NCBI GenBank assembly: GCA_910577095.1
Contig: CAJTLY010000007.1
Location: 47,206 to 111,205 of the forward strand
Direction of reading: 5' to 3'
Origin: an uncultured Alphaproteobacteria bacterium
Lineage (GTDB): Bacteria; Pseudomonadota; Alphaproteobacteria; RF32; CAG-239
DNA length: 64,000 nucleotides
The first letter of the stretch is position 1; every line of letters begins with the position of its first letter. This document shows positions 7,500-15,730 of this stretch, piece after piece. The notes beneath the pieces were generated by a model. That model saw only the letters and a program-made list of their open reading frames with translations. It had not been told where the DNA came from and searched no databases. The translations under genes were made by a program, and so were the position numbers.

Positions 7500-7632
7500 T
7501 CTTCCTCCATTCCTAAAACTTTAGGCTAAATGAAAAATGATGTAAAGCTAAATTGTAAAATCCTCCGTCCTCAACAATCGTCCCCTCTCACGGCTAAATA
7601 ATCGGAGATTTTAACCAAAGATATAATAAAGC
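7497..7632. repeat. 136-bp array repeat, copy 4
   Basis: Fourth copy. After it the sequence reads AAGTGG and then becomes unrelated. AAGTGG also occurs at the matching point of the paralog 3' ends, so a trace of a fifth paralog may remain here. Confidence 0.9.
7518..7546 (-). promoter_or_regulatory. Promoter of array paralog 4
   Basis: On the minus strand, TTTACA (7541-7546), 17 bases, TAAAGT (7518-7523). Confidence 0.55.
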
Positions 7633-7678
7633 AAGTGGAATTCTTCGTATTCGCAGCGGGCACGGAATTTTCGAGACA

Positions 7679-7707
7679 CAAAAAAACTCCCCAAAATCGG
7701 GGAGTTT
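7679..7707 (-). terminator. Terminator of the TPR gene
   Basis: AAACTCCCC (7684-7692) pairs with GGGGAGTTT (7699-7707). On the minus strand the stem is followed by a run of seven Ts. It lies 17 bases after the stop of the TPR gene. Confidence 0.9.
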
Positions 7708-7724
7708 CAAAATTCGGATCAAGC

Positions 7725-8663
7725 CTATTCTTCTTCGGCAGGCACCAAATCGGGCAGCATTCCGGTAGCCTTTTTGCGTTTAAGTTTGCTGACAAACTTA
7801 ATCGAACGCTGGGCATCCCACTTTTTCTTGCCTTCTTCGATCTGGAAGATCTGTTTATAAATCTCTATCGCCTGATCAAACTCGGAAAGCTTGGTCAAAC
7901 AACTGGCCAGACCGTCATAGAGCTTGTGATGATAACGGTTTTCGTTAATCATCTGCGCTTTTTTATAACACTTAAGAGCATCGTTAAATTTCATCATTTT
8001 CTGATAAACAAAACCGATACTGATCCATGCCTGAATTTCGCGACTGTTGATATTCAGAATTTTGGTAAAGCATTTCAAAGCAGAATTGTTATCCCCCATC
8101 AGCTGATATGTTACACCGATACCGTTCCACGCTTTGATGTTCGACTTATCGTATGTCAGAACCTTTTTGAAGAACGAAATCGCACGTTCAAACTGTTTCA
8201 GCTTTTGCAGCGTTACCGCAATGCTGAGCAGTGTCTGGGTGTGTTTGTTGTCAATTTTCATTGCCTGTTCCAACACATCCAACGCTTCTTTATACAAATA
8301 CATATGCTGCAGGGCAATTGCTTTGCCGTTCAGAGCTTCGAGCGACGTCGGGTCATTTACCACCGCCTGATCGAACTGGGCAATGGCATCTTTATACAGG
8401 CCGCGCATAGACAGCGTCACGCCTTTGTTATTAATGACTTCAACCGATTGCGGATTGAGTTCCAGCGCCTTGTCAAAACACTCGACGGCTTCGGTATATC
8501 TGCTCAGTTTCTGCAGGGCAAACCCCTTAGAATTAAGAGCTTTCCAAGATTGCGGCTGTTCTTTAATTGCTTCGTCAAACTGGGCAATTGCTTCTTTGTA
8601 CATACCTTGGTCCAACAGCTCCTGACCTCTCCGGTATGCGTTATTTTCATTTGTCTTAACCAT
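7725..8663 (-). CDS. Tetratricopeptide-repeat protein, cytosolic
   Basis: A 312-residue protein made almost wholly of TPR units (about eight, residues 8-285), with recognisable repeats such as YKEAIAQFDEAIKEQP, YTEAVECFDKALELNP and YKDAIAQFDQAVVNDP. TPRs bind other proteins, so it is probably a scaffold; the partner is unknown. There is no signal peptide or membrane helix. The C-terminus is basic (KLKRKKATG) and ends in glutamates. GAGAGAAAT precedes the start. It appears to be a single-gene unit, with its own terminator. The DUF58 gene ends on the same strand 70 bases upstream of it. Confidence 0.88.
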   Translation of the reverse strand: MVKTNENNAYRRGQELLDQGMYKEAIAQFDEAIKEQPQSWKALNSKGFALQKLSRYTEAVECFDKALELNPQSVEVINNKGVTLSMRGLYKDAIAQFDQAVVNDPTSLEALNGKAIALQHMYLYKEALDVLEQAMKIDNKHTQTLLSIAVTLQKLKQFERAISFFKKVLTYDKSNIKAWNGIGVTYQLMGDNNSALKCFTKILNINSREIQAWISIGFVYQKMMKFNDALKCYKKAQMINENRYHHKLYDGLASCLTKLSEFDQAIEIYKQIFQIEEGKKKWDAQRSIKFVSKLKRKKATGMLPDLVPAEEE

Positions 8664-8733
8664 TAATTTCTCTCTTCACAAAATAATTTGAATTTGAAAT
8701 TATCACCAAAAACGTTTTTTGTCAACATCGCCG

Positions 8734-9684
8734 TTAAATAAATTTCAACTGGCGAAACAGTTCGACATCAGTCCGGGCTTCCATGTACCGGCAATTGAAT
8801 TTGCGGCAAAAATCACGCACGGCAGCCCTTCTGAGGGCAAAAAAGTTTTGATATTCTTTGCGGAAAGACGGGGGACGGCTGTCAAACACCAAGGTTTCGC
8901 CGTTGTTTTCCACCATATATTCCCCGCTTTTCGGCGCCAGTTCTTCCAACATGTCAAAAACATTAATGCAAAAAACCTGGCTTTTTTTGGCTAATGCCGC
9001 CAACGCTTTGCGGGCTGCGTCGTCAAAAAAGGCAAAATCACTGATCACAAACACCGCCGCCTGACTTTTGATCATTTTGGTCATCAATTGCAACGGCCGC
9101 GTCAGGCCGTCGTCCGCTTTGGCTTTTCCGGCGTTGGGCAGAACTTTGCGCCCGGTTTCCGAAATTTTTTTCAAAACTGCCAGCAGATGAGCACGGTTTT
9201 GCTGCGGTTTAAACGTCCAAGTTTCTTTGCCGTCATAAAGGGCTGCGCCGAATCGGTCTTTATTTTCCTGCGCCAGCCAGCCGATCAAAGCGGCCGCCTT
9301 GCTGGCGGTGACCGATTTCAGTTCCTTGCGGGTTCCGAAAACCATGCTCGGCGACAAATCGAGCAGCACATAAATTTCACGGTCTTTTTCTTCGGCATAA
9401 ATTTTGGTATAAGGGCTTTTTTTGCGCGCCGTAACCCGCCAGTCAATGTCGCGCACGTCATCCCCGAAACTGTAAGCGCGGATTTCTTCCATTTCGATGC
9501 CGCGGCCCTTAAAAGCCGACTTCACCTCGCCGACACGATCCGAAGGCTGTATTTTGCCGCTTTGGCGGAGATATGCCAGATTCTTTCGCTGTTCCATCAG
9601 TTCTTCCAGCGACGCATACAGGCCTCCGGCGTTTTCTTCGCGGCGACGGAACCAACCGGCCGCCATTTCGGCAAATTTTTGCAT
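8734..9684 (-). CDS. DUF58 family protein
   Basis: A 316-residue DUF58 protein: SxxKGRGIEMEEIRAYSFGDDVRDIDWRV-type core near residues 58-85, then a von Willebrand A-like fold with the metal-site motif DLSPSM (about 108-113) and the ISDFAFFDD segment near 217. DUF58 proteins usually work with MoxR ATPases as chaperone-like complexes that assemble or activate cofactor-containing or envelope proteins. Here the MoxR gene lies directly upstream (26-base gap). AGGAGG lies 6 bases before the start. The BatA/BatB genes that often follow are absent; the next gene is the TPR protein. Confidence 0.92.
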   Translation of the reverse strand: MQKFAEMAAGWFRRREENAGGLYASLEELMEQRKNLAYLRQSGKIQPSDRVGEVKSAFKGRGIEMEEIRAYSFGDDVRDIDWRVTARKKSPYTKIYAEEKDREIYVLLDLSPSMVFGTRKELKSVTASKAAALIGWLAQENKDRFGAALYDGKETWTFKPQQNRAHLLAVLKKISETGRKVLPNAGKAKADDGLTRPLQLMTKMIKSQAAVFVISDFAFFDDAARKALAALAKKSQVFCINVFDMLEELAPKSGEYMVENNGETLVFDSRPPSFRKEYQNFFALRRAAVRDFCRKFNCRYMEARTDVELFRQLKFI

Positions 9685-9710
9685 AACATTCCTCCTGCCG
9701 TTGCGGCTGC

Positions 9711-10682
9711 TTACGGCAGCGGTACCAGATTGAGCAGACGGCCGATAATGTCATCGGTACTGTAACCTTCTGCCTGGGCTTCAAAACTCAGGATAATCCG
9801 ATGACGCAAAACATCATAGACCACGGCATGAATATCTTCCGGCGTCACAAAATCGCGATCGTCCAGCCAGGCATTGATTTTTGCGCAACGGTCCAGAGCG
9901 ATTGTCGCCCGCGGGCTGGCACCGAACATCACCATCCCCGCCAATTCCTGATCATATTTTTCCGGCTTGCGGGTCGCTACAATCAACTGCACCAGATATT
10001 CTTCCAGTTCCTTGCTGATATGTACCGACAGCGCTTCCCGCGTTGCCGCTTCCACATCGGCAATTTCGATCTTGTCAAAGCTTTTTTGCAGATTCGGCGT
10101 GCTGAGTGTCCCTTCGCCGCGGACCAGTTCAAGGATTTTGTGTTCGTCTTCAGCGCCCGGCTGATCAATGCGGATATACATTAAAAAGCGGTCCAACTGG
10201 GCCTCGGGCAAATTGTAGGTTCCTTCGTGTTCGATCGGATTTTGAGTTGCCATCACCATAAACAGACGCGGCAGCAAAAAACGCTGGCCGCCGACGCTGA
10301 CCTGACGTTCCGCCATCGCTTCCAGCAAAGCCGACTGAACTTTGGCCGGCGCACGGTTGATTTCATCGGCCAAAACCATGTTGGCAAAAATCGGTCCCTT
10401 GCGAAATTCGAACTCGCCTTTCTGACTGACGTAAATCTCGCTTCCGGTAATATCGGACGGCAGCAGGTCGGGCGTAAACTGAATCCGGTTAAAGCTGGCG
10501 GAAATGCCGTCGGCCAGCGTTTTGACCGCCTTGGTTTTGGCCAGACCGGGCGCCCCTTCGACCAAAGCGTGTCCTTCGGCCAACAGGGTAATGATCATTT
10601 TTTTCACCAGATCCCTCTGACCGATGATTCTGCTTTCCATATATTTCTTTAAGCCGATGATTTTATCGCGTGTCTCTGACAT
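9711..10682 (-). CDS. MoxR-family AAA ATPase
   Basis: A 323-residue AAA+ ATPase of the MoxR group. It shows Walker A (GAPGLAKTKAVKTLA, about residues 39-52), Walker B (MVLADEINRAPAKVQ, near 107), sensor 1 (MVMATQNPIEHEGTY, near 146) and the C-terminal lid ending LLNLVPLP. The usual Walker A lysine-threonine pair is present as KT. It is expected to remodel client proteins with its DUF58 partner, whose gene follows. The ATG is preceded by GAGGATAG. It is divergent from the UvrD helicase gene; the 100-base gap between them is A/T-rich and must hold both promoters. Confidence 0.94.
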   Translation of the reverse strand: MSETRDKIIGLKKYMESRIIGQRDLVKKMIITLLAEGHALVEGAPGLAKTKAVKTLADGISASFNRIQFTPDLLPSDITGSEIYVSQKGEFEFRKGPIFANMVLADEINRAPAKVQSALLEAMAERQVSVGGQRFLLPRLFMVMATQNPIEHEGTYNLPEAQLDRFLMYIRIDQPGAEDEHKILELVRGEGTLSTPNLQKSFDKIEIADVEAATREALSVHISKELEEYLVQLIVATRKPEKYDQELAGMVMFGASPRATIALDRCAKINAWLDDRDFVTPEDIHAVVYDVLRHRIILSFEAQAEGYSTDDIIGRLLNLVPLP

Positions 10683-10782
10683 AACTATCCTCTTGTTTAT
10701 AGTTTAATAAAGCGCTTTTATTTAGATCAATAATAATATAATATAGGCGGAGACAAATAAAAAAACAAGAAGTATCCTGACA

Positions 10783-13131
10783 ATGAACGACATATTTGAT
10801 TTGGCCGACGAAGAGCCTGCGGCCACTTATGACAATACCGCCCGGCTGATGCCCGAACTGCCGTGGCTGGAACAGCTTAACCCCGAACAGAAACTGGCCG
10901 CCACCACCACCGAAGGTCCTTTGTTGGTGCTTTCGGGTGCCGGTACCGGCAAGACTAAAGTGCTGACTGCCCGGCTGGCTTATATTTTGGCCACCATGAA
11001 AGCCAATCCGTGGAACTGTCTGGTGGTTACCTTTACCAACCGTGCCGCCCGCGAAATGCAAAACCGCGCCCACGGGCTGATCGGCAATATTGCGGATTCG
11101 GTGTGGATGGGAACTTTTCACGGCATTGCCGCCAAAATTCTGCGCCGTCATGCCGAAGTCGTCGGCTTAAAGAGCAACTTTACCATTCTCGGCGAAGACG
11201 ACCAGCGCCGTTTAATCAAGCAAATTCTCGAAGCGGAAGGAATCGACGACAAGAAATATCCGCCGCAATCAATTTTGGACAAGATTCAGTTATGGAAAGA
11301 CAAAGGACTGACCGTGGATAAAATTGACAGCGGTTTCCGCGCCAACGTCGTCACCGAAGTTTATAAAAAATATCAGGCCCGCCTGCTCGAACTCAATTGC
11401 GTCGACTTCGGCGACATTCTGCTCTATACACTGAGCATTTTGATGTCGGATTCCGAAATTTTGGACCAGTATCAGGAACGTTTCAAGTACATCATGGTCG
11501 ACGAGTATCAGGACACCAACGTCACCCAGTATCTGTTCCTGCGCCTGCTTTGCCAAAAATACCGCAACTTGTGCTGCGTCGGCGATGACGACCAGTCAAT
11601 TTATTCGTGGCGCGGCGCCGAAATTGAAAACATCCTGCGTTTTGAAAAAGATTTTGCCGACGCCAAAGTGGTACGGCTGGAGCGCAACTATCGTTCCACC
11701 GCCAACATTCTGGCCGCCGCTTCCGCTTTAATTCGCCACAACCAGGGACGCCTCGGCAAAACGCTGAAAGTGGCCGAGAACTCCCCTGCCGCCCGCTGCG
11801 ACAACGCCAAAATCAAAGTCGTCAGCACCTACAGCGGTTCGGAAGAAGCCGCTTATATCGCCGACGAAATTGAAAACCTGCGCCGGGACGGCACCGAATA
11901 CAGCCAAATGGCCATTCTCGTACGCACAGCCGCGCAAACCCGGGAATTTGAAGAGAAGTTTATTGCCGAAGCGATCCCCTACCAGGTCATCGGCGGACCG
12001 AAATTCTATGAACGGGCCGAAATCCGCGATGCCCTTGCCTATTTGCGCGTGGTGATGCAACCGGCCGACGATCTGGCCTTGGAACGCATCATTAACAAGC
12101 CGGCGCGCGGCATCGGCGCCAAAACAATCGAAAAATTTCAGATTGAGGCCCGTACCAACCATATTTCGATGTTTATGGCAATTGAGAAAATGCTTGCCGA
12201 AGGAACCCTGAGCGGCAAAGTCAAAACCAACGCCGCACAGTTGATCGCCAATTTTTACCAATGGCGGCAAATCATCAACGCAGTGTCTCCCGACGATCTG
12301 GCCGCTCAGGTGCTGGAGGATTCCGGCTATATGGAAATGCTGAAAAACGACAAGTCTGCCGAAGCCGAAGGAAGAATCGAAAACCTCAAAGAACTGATCA
12401 ACGTTATGAGCGATACCGAGCAATATCCGACTTTAAACGACTTCATGGAACACGTCAGCTTGGTAATGGATACCGACAATAATTTCGATACCAACAAAGT
12501 GATGCTGATTACGTTGCATTCCGCCAAGGGGCTGGAATTTGACGCCGTTTTTCTGCCCGGTTGGGAAGAAGGGCTGTTCCCGCATCAGCGCGCCCTCGAC
12601 GAAGGCGGCAGCAATTCGTTGGAAGAAGAACGGCGGCTGGCCTATGTGGCCATCACCCGCGCCAAGCAGAAACTGTATATTCTGACTGCGCTCAACCGGC
12701 GGATTTACGGCCAATGGCAAAACAACATGCCGTCGCGTTTTATCAATGAGCTTCCGCCGGCAAACATCGAGATCTGCAATCAGGCCGCGGCTTATTTCGG
12801 CAACGGCGGCGCAAGTTATTCCAACAACTGGAGCAGCAAATACAAAAGCAGTTCCAACTGGTACAATCAAAAACAGGCTGCGGACGAACAAGTCATTCAC
12901 GACAGCGAACGTTTCAGTTATGTCCGTGACGATTTCGGTTGGAGCGGCAGCATGTACCGTGCCAAACAAAAAGCCAAAAACGACGCTTCCGACACCCCGG
13001 TCGGTTCCCGCGTCTTTCACGAAACTTTCGGTTACGGCAAAGTGCTGAAAATTGAGGGTAACAAGCTGGAAATCTGGTTTGACCGGGCCGGTCACAAAAA
13101 GCTGTTAAAAGATTATGTCCAAAAGGCATAA
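10783..13131 (+). CDS. uvrD: UvrD/PcrA-type DNA helicase
   Basis: A 782-residue superfamily 1A helicase that unwinds DNA 3' to 5' in nucleotide-excision and mismatch repair. All motifs are present: Walker A SGAGTGKTKVL (near residue 47), TFTNRAAREM (Ia), DEYQDTN (II), GDDDQSIYSWRGA (III), RNYRSTANIL (IV), TLHSAKGLEFD (V) and AYVAITRAKQKL (VI). The C-terminus has the Tudor-like UvrD/PcrA region (GSRVFHETFGYGKVLKI). The N-terminal 35 residues are acidic and longer than usual. No clear ribosome site precedes the ATG. A perfect TATAAT lies at 10737-10742 but lacks a good -35. A terminator follows. Confidence 0.95.
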   Translation: MNDIFDLADEEPAATYDNTARLMPELPWLEQLNPEQKLAATTTEGPLLVLSGAGTGKTKVLTARLAYILATMKANPWNCLVVTFTNRAAREMQNRAHGLIGNIADSVWMGTFHGIAAKILRRHAEVVGLKSNFTILGEDDQRRLIKQILEAEGIDDKKYPPQSILDKIQLWKDKGLTVDKIDSGFRANVVTEVYKKYQARLLELNCVDFGDILLYTLSILMSDSEILDQYQERFKYIMVDEYQDTNVTQYLFLRLLCQKYRNLCCVGDDDQSIYSWRGAEIENILRFEKDFADAKVVRLERNYRSTANILAAASALIRHNQGRLGKTLKVAENSPAARCDNAKIKVVSTYSGSEEAAYIADEIENLRRDGTEYSQMAILVRTAAQTREFEEKFIAEAIPYQVIGGPKFYERAEIRDALAYLRVVMQPADDLALERIINKPARGIGAKTIEKFQIEARTNHISMFMAIEKMLAEGTLSGKVKTNAAQLIANFYQWRQIINAVSPDDLAAQVLEDSGYMEMLKNDKSAEAEGRIENLKELINVMSDTEQYPTLNDFMEHVSLVMDTDNNFDTNKVMLITLHSAKGLEFDAVFLPGWEEGLFPHQRALDEGGSNSLEEERRLAYVAITRAKQKLYILTALNRRIYGQWQNNMPSRFINELPPANIEICNQAAAYFGNGGASYSNNWSSKYKSSSNWYNQKQAADEQVIHDSERFSYVRDDFGWSGSMYRAKQKAKNDASDTPVGSRVFHETFGYGKVLKIEGNKLEIWFDRAGHKKLLKDYVQKA

Positions 13132-13135
13132 CCGT

Positions 13136-13160
13136 AAAAAGCCCGGATATTCGGGCCTTT
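13136..13160 (+). terminator. Terminator after uvrD
   Basis: AAGCCCG pairs with CGGGCxTT around a short loop (13139-13159), with As before and TTTT after. It can serve both uvrD and the converging 13179 gene. Confidence 0.8.
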
Positions 13161-13178
13161 TACATAACCTTAAACTTC

Positions 13179-15617
13179 TCAGGGCTGGGTCTGAAACTCT
13201 TGTAATTGTCGTTGCAGCAAATCGGCACGGATCGAAGTCGGACGGACAATGCCGCTGCTGATCGTTTTTGAACTGCGAAGCCGGCGGATGGCTTCCGTAT
13301 TGTCATGACGTTCCAGAAACTCCGCATACATCGCCGTTCTCTCTGCCCCATGTCCGGCGGCAACCTTTGCCCGCATTGCCGCAATCCGGTCGTGACCGCG
13401 TTTCATGTCCTCTGCCACTTTTTGCACGCTGTCAACCGGCTGGGTTAGAGTTTCGGCCGACTGCGCTTCCGCTTTTTCTTCCGCGGACACCGGTGCCGTC
13501 TCTGCTGTTTCGGCTTCCGTTTCCTGACGGCCGCTGTTTTCTGTTTCCGCTTTTTCTGCCGTAACAGGTTCCGGCATTTTTTCCGGCACCACTCTCTGCA
13601 CACTATCTGCCAAAACCTCAGGCGCCGACATTTCCGCTTTTTCTTCCGCGGGCACCGGTGCCGGTTTTGCGGCGTTTTCCGGACTGCGGTCCGGTTTACC
13701 GCCGGAGACGTATTCTTCCGTTTGCGTCATTTTGGCGTTGGGCGCGCCTTCCATCCTGACACCTTTACTGTCGTAAAAATCAGCTTTGGTTCCGGCAGAA
13801 CTTTTCTCAACAACGGCCCCAAAAAGCTTTCCGTCCAACGTAACTTCCGTCCGCGAAACTTCTTTGCCGTTTTCAATATACTTTCCGTCCTTGATGTTTA
13901 TCTTGTGTTTGCTTAAATCAATTTCCTTGCCCTGATCATAAAGCTTCACATCCTTGATGTTTCCGTTTTCGTCCCGCAAAAAAGCAGCGCCGTGTTTTTT
14001 GCCGTCAATCATTGTCACTTCAATTTTTTCGCCCTGCTCGTTGACATATGATTTCAGCTCTGCCTTTTGAAACACCTCGGGACGGTTGAAATAGAATTTA
14101 ACCCCGTCCAACATTCCGTAACTTCGCGGTTGCGGCTTAACGGTTAAAGGTTCCACTTTTTCCGCTTCTTCCTGTTTTTTTATTCTTTCCAACTCCTGAT
14201 TAATCGCCCGGCTCTCCCGCTCGGCTTTCAAAAAGTCGGAACCGCTGTCCAAAACTTCCATTTTCAAAACGTCGGAAACTCTGTTTTCTTCGGAATGTTC
14301 CTGCCATTTGGTCTCACCCTGATTGTATTCGAGGGCGCTTGAAAGCATCGGCTTATAAGGATGATCACGACGATATTGTTCGGGGTTGCGGCGAAACTCA
14401 TCAATCGCCGGACACTCTTTGATCGGAACATTGTTGGGATCAAAACCTTCAATATGCGTCGTCAGGTCAATATCCGTACCCGGCACCGTGTATATTTCTT
14501 TAAGCTTTTTCAAATATTCCGCCTGATTTTCTCCGGCTTTGCCGTCACCGCTGTTCAAAGCCAGCGCCATGTTAACATCCAAAAAACTTTCCATGGCGTT
14601 ATCGCCGGACATTCCGCGATAAACGCTCAGCTCGTTAAACAGATCATAACTCTGGGAGATTTGCTCGTCATACATCCTCCCGCCGGATTGGAGGTCTTTT
14701 TTCATATTATCGTCAAGGTTATGGAAAACACTCTCCGCAATTTTTTGATGTTGAAGCAGATTATGGTATTGTTCCAAGCTCACCGTCCCGTCATAAACCA
14801 AACCGTTAACCGACAACATTTGGGCATTATCGGCGTTGCCGTCCTGAGCCAGACTGGCGCCGGCATTTTCAATTCGTTCGGGAACATAAATACTGTCTTG
14901 CCAATCATTTGCCAGATATTTGCGAAAATCGAGTCCGCCGATTGTCATATAGTGCCGGGCAAAACGGTCAAATTCTGCATCATCTTGCTGAAACTTACGG
15001 TCGGAAGTGTTCATGAACAACCGCGTTGCAGTTTCAAAATCCTTGACATATCCCGAATTTTTCGCCGCCATATTTTTGAACTGTTCGCCTACCAACAGTT
15101 GCATTTCTTTGTCAAACTCTTTTGGATCTTTGCTTTCCGGATTAACTTTTCCCTCTCGGATCGCTTCCAGATATTCATAAGGAACGGCAGCACTGACCCA
15201 GGAGGATGACTTACCGGCTTCTTCCAAAAACTTTTCCTTGTCTTCGGCTGCCAGATATTCTTCCCGCCAACACAGCACCGAGACTGTCCATGCCGAAACT
15301 TCGTCCAGCACCCTCAGCTTATAAAACTGCTCGGCACTGAGATCCGGAATCCCCAACCGGGCATTCGCCGCATGTTTAGCCTCGTGCGAAATATTTTCTT
15401 TTATTTTGCTTTCGGTATCCTGATAAGAATAAACGTTTCTCACCACCCGGCCGCTTTGAGGATCATAATAGGCGCTGGTGGCCGAATAACGACTCAGTGT
15501 GTCGGCCTGAAACTCTACCGTCGTCCTTCTTTGCGCCATTTTCCGCTGCGAATCCTGCAAACGCTGTTCCAGTTCATGTTTTCTTTTTTCTCTGATCGAA
15601 ACGTTTACATCCGGCAT
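13179..15617 (-). CDS. Large HExxH-containing protein, possible metallopeptidase
   Basis: I do not recognise the family. The open frame reaches 15674, but GGAGAGG stands 5 bases before the ATG at 15617, which gives 812 residues. Near the N-terminus is ISHEAKHAAN (His78, Glu79, His82), a zinc-protease HExxH motif, and 24 residues later VLDEVSAW (Glu106) could be the third ligand as in gluzincins. Residues about 530-620 contain short repeats resembling MORN-like units (GKKHGAAFLRDENGN, GKYIENGKEVS). Then comes a long region rich in Ala, Glu and Pro with recurring PVxAEEKAE, and a basic helical C-terminus. No signal peptide is seen. It converges on uvrD. Confidence 0.8.
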   Translation of the reverse strand: MPDVNVSIREKRKHELEQRLQDSQRKMAQRRTTVEFQADTLSRYSATSAYYDPQSGRVVRNVYSYQDTESKIKENISHEAKHAANARLGIPDLSAEQFYKLRVLDEVSAWTVSVLCWREEYLAAEDKEKFLEEAGKSSSWVSAAVPYEYLEAIREGKVNPESKDPKEFDKEMQLLVGEQFKNMAAKNSGYVKDFETATRLFMNTSDRKFQQDDAEFDRFARHYMTIGGLDFRKYLANDWQDSIYVPERIENAGASLAQDGNADNAQMLSVNGLVYDGTVSLEQYHNLLQHQKIAESVFHNLDDNMKKDLQSGGRMYDEQISQSYDLFNELSVYRGMSGDNAMESFLDVNMALALNSGDGKAGENQAEYLKKLKEIYTVPGTDIDLTTHIEGFDPNNVPIKECPAIDEFRRNPEQYRRDHPYKPMLSSALEYNQGETKWQEHSEENRVSDVLKMEVLDSGSDFLKAERESRAINQELERIKKQEEAEKVEPLTVKPQPRSYGMLDGVKFYFNRPEVFQKAELKSYVNEQGEKIEVTMIDGKKHGAAFLRDENGNIKDVKLYDQGKEIDLSKHKINIKDGKYIENGKEVSRTEVTLDGKLFGAVVEKSSAGTKADFYDSKGVRMEGAPNAKMTQTEEYVSGGKPDRSPENAAKPAPVPAEEKAEMSAPEVLADSVQRVVPEKMPEPVTAEKAETENSGRQETEAETAETAPVSAEEKAEAQSAETLTQPVDSVQKVAEDMKRGHDRIAAMRAKVAAGHGAERTAMYAEFLERHDNTEAIRRLRSSKTISSGIVRPTSIRADLLQRQLQEFQTQP

Positions 15618-15664
15618 GACATCCTCTCCATAATAGTCTGAATCACAGTCAAATGATAACATTA

Positions 15665-15694
15665 GGCGGCGCAATAGTCAACCATCGCGCCGCC
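15665..15694. other. GC-rich inverted repeat between two minus-strand genes
   Basis: GGCGGCGC (15665-15672) pairs perfectly with GCGCCGCC (15687-15694) across 14 bases. There is no T run on either side, so it may stabilise a transcript end or bind a protein. It lies after the 15731 gene and before the 13179 gene. Confidence 0.5.
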
Positions 15695-15730
15695 CGGCTT
15701 CAAAATGTCATTATTTTGTAATAATGCCTT

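Noticed and set aside
5471..7632. CRISPR-like array
   Set aside because: The repeats are 136 bp and separated by about 500 bp of coding sequence; there are no spacers or cas genes. It is a gene array.
7635..8666. 343-codon plus-strand open frame
   Set aside because: It lies antisense to the TPR gene, whose repeats are clear; the plus-strand protein has no recognisable features and no ribosome site.
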